In this document: positions 62,565 to 64,000 of the stretch, piece by piece
Layout of the letters: each line of letters opens with the position of its first letter
Numbering within the stretch: position 1 is the stretch's first letter
NCBI GenBank assembly: GCA_963693365.1
Contig: CAVNZM010000005.1
Coordinates: 5,828,001-5,892,000, forward strand
Direction of reading: 5' to 3'
Length of the DNA: 64,000 nucleotides
From: Amoebidium appalachense
Lineage: Eukaryota > Ichthyosporea
Translations under genes and position numbers: made by a program
The notes under the pieces: model-generated
The model's input: the letters and a program-made list of their open reading frames with translations, nothing else
The model's database searches: none
Told to the model about the DNA's origin: nothing

Positions 62565-63346
62565 GTGCACCTAGATTTATTCATCGGGGAAATTAATATT
62601 AATGATATTCACAGTAATTCAAATACACGTAACCACAATGTTTTGAGTAAAATGCAACCAGATTCATCTCCGGAGGTTGAGTACGTACATAAGCTCGTCG
62701 CCATGGCCCCCCAAAAAGCTGGGTTTCCCGTCGACTGGGCAGCCCTTTTGAAACACTACATGTGCGAATTTTCTAATAGTTAAAAATATTTAAAGCACTC
62801 AGTTCGTATAGAAATATGTAAAGGGAAAAAAAAGAAAACTCTGAGTCTCCACACAGGCATCAACATTGATGTTGCATCCTCAGAGAAAGAAGTTCCTCTC
62901 AGAATCGTACGTGCCCTTAGGAATGCGTGGGAGAGCTTTAAGACCCTTTCATTGGATTCGCACGGAAAACAATGGAGTGCGGTAAAAACAATGAATGATA
63001 GTAATGTTAATACCGTTTACTGCCATGTAAGTGCTCTGATTTGTATCACAATTGTTAATGAACTAGACATGTATCATAATGCAATATCTATATATTGTTT
63101 TGTATTTCTTTGTAGTCACTTTTCCTCTCTGCTCTCCCTGAATCTCTGCCGCTCTCCTGTTTTCGGTGCTGTACATGCAATTCCAAAACAAATCTTTTGC
63201 ACTACTTTCGGAGCTCGCCCAGGGCCCCAGTCGATCACATCGGTCACACTGATTGGCTAGACAAAGGTGTGACTGTTTGTGTATCGATTGCTGCAAAAGT
63301 TTTCAACAGCCATAGTGAGTCGCTTCGCGTTGATCTAGATATCTAA
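62565..63346 (+). CDS. Predicted small three-exon gene, unknown function
   Basis: Exon 1 is 62565-62778 (ATG 62565, or 62649), exon 2 is 62857-63026 (acceptor TCCACACAG, donor CAT/GTAAGT) and exon 3 is 63116-63346 (acceptor TTTCTTTGTAG, stop TAA). The phases match throughout, and exon 1 would hit a stop one codon past the GTTAAA donor. The introns are only 78 and 89 bp, unlike the kilobase introns elsewhere. The product (about 204 residues) reads EVEYVHKLVAMAPQKAGFPVD, PLRIVRALRNAWESFKTL and a Cys cluster CFRCCTC. No family is recognised, so the call rests on splice signals and open phase alone. Confidence 0.4.
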
Positions 63347-64000
63347 ATACTCGGCGAATTTAGAGAACCAACATTGTGCTGTTCTCTAGAGATCTAAAAG
63401 TCTGCTCGATTAGCGTTAGAAACTGTTTTTTTTTCTTCTTTTGACTCGGTTTTATTGATCCGTTGATGAAGGCAACGTGCAGCCACAGGCTACATAACCA
63501 CCAATAGAACTGAAAAAGCCAAAGCTACAAAATAAAAATAAAGCGACAAGTGACAAAGGACACCAGCGGGCAAAACCTTAAGTGTACTTGTACATATGCG
63601 TGAAACTAGTTTGCTCCAACTAGTCATATGCATCGATGTTGACCAGACCACACTCCGCAAGAAGACATCATTACTGCTGCTTCCCAACAGGCCCCCCTCA
63701 AAACCTACCGAGGCACAGCAAGCAAGTCAGCCTCTAAAAGAGCAATGCAGACCAAATCTGAGCTAAAAACAATCCCAACGGGCCCGGCACCTAGATAACC
63801 CGGAGAAACTGCATCTAGCTCTCTGATAAGGTGGCCTAGTTGTGGCAGGACACACGGAAAAACACAATTACAGAATGCATGCAAGCAAACCCGGTCATTG
63901 CCATACGAATGGAGGCTAAGGACTGGCAGTCACTTGGAAAGCTCCCCGACGACCAAGTAGCCGCCCCTCCACTCACGCAGCGCAGAAGTAGCTGAAGAAG
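63347..64000. other. Nothing recognised
   Basis: Complex sequence without simple repeats. Short frames on both strands have neither splice context nor familiar motifs. A real exon continuing past the right edge cannot be excluded. Confidence 0.5.

Overview
The window is nuclear DNA of a eukaryote, probably unicellular, that I cannot place more precisely. Genes are split into many short exons (about 60-540 bp) with canonical splice sites. Their introns are packed with very long homopolymers (G/C runs of 20-70), CA/TG, GA/CT and CCCA-type simple repeats. Most long open frames outside the genes listed below are translations of those repeats (poly-Pro, His-Thr, Cys-Val) and are not genes. The window carries an eukaryotic ER glucosyltransferase, a mitochondrial J-protein, a cytosolic-type HMG-CoA synthase, a non-LTR reverse transcriptase, piggyBac-type short elements and one textbook AT-AC (U12-type) intron, so the organism has a minor spliceosome.

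Layout, left to right. 1-8745 (minus): mitochondrial type I DnaJ/Hsp40 gene, 8 exons, C-terminus beyond the left edge. 9892-13819 (plus): four-exon gene for a 184-residue, probably mitochondrial protein of unknown function. 14446-15028 and 1726-2311: two copies of a piggyBac-like MITE. 17378-18292 (minus): a 304-residue intronless orphan ORF. 19487-21044 (minus): two-exon gene for a 170-residue Cys-containing protein. 21-25.6 kb: gene-poor. 25.6-26.2 kb (minus): broken ORF ending in a CCHC zinc knuckle. 28415-33048 (minus): multi-exon SWIM zinc-finger gene. 34.2-36.2 kb (plus): decayed LINE-type reverse transcriptase. 36.4-38.3 kb: duplicated blocks and repeats. 39019-52504 (minus): ALG8 glucosyltransferase, about 14 exons over 13.5 kb. 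54583-56252 (plus): condensation-superfamily acyltransferase in two overlapping-frame pieces. 57.87-57.97 kb: scrap of a copia RNase H. 58730-62000 (minus): complete four-exon HMG-CoA synthase. 62565-63346 (plus): a small predicted three-exon gene.

The recognised housekeeping genes do not form an operon or cluster: ALG8 acts in dolichol-linked oligosaccharide assembly, HMG-CoA synthase in the mevalonate pathway that also feeds dolichol, and the J-protein in mitochondrial protein folding. The main novelty is structural: an AT-AC intron, a dispersed 400-bp element that usually follows a G-run, a strong polarity of T-run/GT-run to G-run junctions, and repeated short tandem duplications, two of which copy exon ends about 200 bp downstream. 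All assignments rest on reading the translations and splice signals by eye; no database search was run.
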